Source: Certhia americana (taxonomy: Eukaryota; Chordata; Aves; Passeriformes; Certhiidae). Taken from it: a DNA stretch of 64,000 bases. Both the position numbers and the translations under genes were made by a program. The stretch lies in contig CM031859.1 of NCBI GenBank assembly GCA_018697195.1, positions 55,366,650-55,430,649 on the forward strand, given 5' to 3'. Below the pieces are notes generated by a model. It was not told where the DNA came from, did no database searches, and saw nothing but the letters and a program-made list of their open reading frames with translations. Positions 61,601 through 64,000 of this stretch are shown piece after piece; position 1 is the first letter of the stretch; every line of letters begins with the position of its first letter.

Positions 61601-64000
61601 TTTCTGAGAGAACTGAATAAAAAGCATCTGTCTGAGCTAGTGCATGATCTCTTTTGATCTGAGTTCAGATATGAGGTTTTGTAGTGGTTTATGTCAATCA
61701 GGGTACAAAACTATCATAAAATATGTCAGTAGATAATAGTAAATTTATTACATCAAAGTCAATAGCATATAATGACTTAACTCTCTGGGACTGCATCAAG
61801 ACCTACTCAAATATTTTTAGCACTTATAAAGGAAACAGACTTCAGGGTGGATCCCTTCTCTGCTATGTATTTATGTCTGATTTTATGCTTTTGAGGCAAA
61901 AGTGATGAACTTTGTCCTCTTGCAGAACAGGTATAATATCAATAGGACTAGAAGAGAAATCTCCAGTGTGACATATCAAAAATATCAACACCACCCTGAA
62001 AAAGGACACACAGGCTTTGCCTGTCAATGCTTTTGATTACTTTGAATTGGAGCTGCTTCAGAGACAAAAAAAAAGTGCCAGCCTTTCAGCAGATGTAGGT
62101 CAGCACAACTCTATCAGCATCACAGAGTTGCTGGGATCTTAATGGAGGGATGTCAGGTGGTGAACTCTAACATGTCTCATAGCAGCTGCTCAGGTGTTAA
62201 TGCTAGAAGTGTTTCATATTATGTAAACGACTCAGTCAACCTCAGTCATCATAAATGTGTCCTCTCCTGGCCCCCCTCCCTGCAGGTGTGATGGTGCCAC
62301 CTGTACAGACCTCCTCTGCAGGGGCAGCCTTGCTGCCATTCCCACATCAGTGGCTGGCACCACTTCTTCACCCCAGGATGCCTGAGCATATTGGAGTTGG
62401 TGTGAGACAGGAAGAGCAGGACTAAATACTTTTCATCCCACCAGTGTTGCAGCCACCCCTGTAGAGGAAGGTTTGCCCATATTGTTTCCAAGCCTCATAT
62501 TCCCTCAGAAATAGTGCTTGATGAGAATCACCACATCCAAATGGCATCACCTACCATGGTGTGGATGCTTGGTCGTAGTTGAGTGTGAAAGAAAAGAGAA
62601 CTAATCATTGTCTAAAGGCTTAGTGGTTTCATCCCACTTAAAATCTTTGTTCTCAGAAGAGAAGCTGCTTTGTCTTATGGACAGACACAGAGCAGAATGG
62701 GCAGAGATGTTCATTACCTGGATTTCTGTGTTCATCTCTAGGGTGGGTTATGCTTAAACAAGCCTGATGCACATTGCAGAAGAGTCTTGAAATAATTTCC
62801 ATTGATGCAGCTTTTTTCCATATTGTTAGCCTAGTGAAACACTAAAGAGCCAATGCTCTCAAGTGTTTGTCAGGGTAAATAGCTCATAACATTTCCTACA
62901 GGAAGTACAGTTTTTTAGACTTAGTTTTACTTACCTGGTACTTGTAAAGATGTAATTTATTTTTCTATTGTTTATAAGATTTCTCGTTAAGAAGGAAAAG
63001 GTTTTTATTCACACATTTGCTTATTTGACCAAATGCCAAGGGAAGGCACAAGGAGTTTTCTAGCAACCATGATACAGTATAATTTCAGCAAGCTGCAGCT
63101 CTTTCTAATAGACAATAAAGACCTTTGAGCAGGCCAGTAAATGAAATAGATACTGGGTGCAAAGCCTCATGGTTCAGAACTTTAGGAGGAGAAGTAACTT
63201 GCACTATAGAAAGTTTAACTCTCTGCTTGGTCCTGAAGTAACTTGCCATTTAGGAAAGGACACGCTTTTATCCATTTCTGAAGATTGCACCATTTTCAAG
63301 TAATATGACATGTGGGCTAAGACATACACTTTCTGGGGAAATTTCTCTAGGCATGATTCCTTTGGCAGCTGAATTCCTGTCTTTCATCTGTAGGAGACTC
63401 CTTTCTAGTTAGCAGCAATGCTTTCTGACAGGATGTGTGTAATAAAGAGTCATACTTGGCCAGATGTGATAGCAGCACAATCATGATGGTAGATCCAGAG
63501 GTGTAAGTCTGATGTAGGCTTGAAGTAGAGACTGCCCTTTAACGACCTGACTGCAGGTGAATATTTGCTCATTTGAGCAGCTGATAAGGATGAGAGATGC
63601 TGATTGAGATAGGTACATTGATTGATTGACTTCTCTGTCTTGCTATAGACACACAAGATATTGTTTGCAGACAGGATCTGTAGATTTATTTTGAAAGAGA
63701 TGCCCCAGGGTATTGGACCTATTCCTGCTGCATGAAATCCTGTTCTGACTGGTGCAGGGAACTTGACAGGATGAGATATTGAGCTCAGGTTTCTGCACAG
63801 AAGAGCTCTGCCAGCACAGCCACTTCTGGGGATTCTGAGGAAGGAGCACACCAGACAGCAGTAGTTTTAGGCAGTCAGCGCTGACCATGCCAGCAGAGTG
63901 CCACCAAGGCAGCCCAGTGCTCCACCTGGGGAACAGCACCCAGCTGTCACAACGACTAGGTAGCATTGTACCTGCATCAGCAGCACCTGGCATCCTTACA

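Larger units (their letters stand above)
51241..64000. other. Gene-free region to the right edge
   Basis: About 12.8 kb with no convincing gene. Frames of 100-150 codons (51274-, 54168-, 54222+, 54813-, 57514-, 57789+, 60187-, 61280-, 63450-, 63643-) are mutually overlapping or isolated and match nothing I know. Small repeats inside it are listed separately. Confidence 0.5.

Noticed and set aside
1..64000. tRNA, rRNA, snoRNA, CRISPR, operon or prokaryotic mobile elements
   Set aside because: None was recognised by eye. The sequence is intron-rich vertebrate nuclear DNA, where operon or CRISPR features are not expected.

Overview
This is a piece of a vertebrate nuclear genome, almost certainly from a bird. 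Two multi-exon genes have introns with GT/AG borders. The interspersed repeats include a clear avian-type CR1 LINE 3' end (50656-51240, minus strand), two older CR1-like fragments, and no recognisable mammalian SINEs. The coding sequences are close to the human proteins as I recall them, but with differences typical of a sauropsid. The species cannot be named from the sequence alone.

Layout. (1) 1-17.9 kb: the 3' two thirds of WTAP on the + strand, the m6A-writer regulatory subunit. Five coding exons are present, encoding residues 30-396 if the missing N terminus matches human, and the window opens inside an upstream intron. The exon at 9823 can read through its donor straight into a stop, which reproduces the known 151-residue short WTAP isoform. 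(2) 17.9-20.6 kb: a short intergenic spacer. (3) 20.6-21.6 kb: a CpG island holding the TATA-less, GC-box SOD2 promoter and exon 1. (4) 20.97-27.57 kb: the complete five-exon SOD2 gene (+ strand, 224 residues, mitochondrial manganese superoxide dismutase) with all four manganese ligands. (5) 27.6-64 kb: about 36 kb in which I find no convincing gene. It holds CR1 relics, simple repeats, structure-prone low-complexity tracts and a few AT-rich, motif-dense patches that could be regulatory.

The two genes are transcribed in tandem, 3.7 kb apart (WTAP stop to SOD2 ATG). From memory, mammalian SOD2 and WTAP are divergent neighbours, so one of them appears inverted here. They share no biochemical pathway: WTAP acts in nuclear speckles on mRNA methylation, SOD2 in the mitochondrial matrix on superoxide. 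I found no evidence for a novel multi-gene system. The most interesting items are the short-isoform stop in WTAP, the tandem orientation, a duplicated copy of the SOD2 targeting-peptide exon inside intron 1, and several candidate non-coding elements in the desert.
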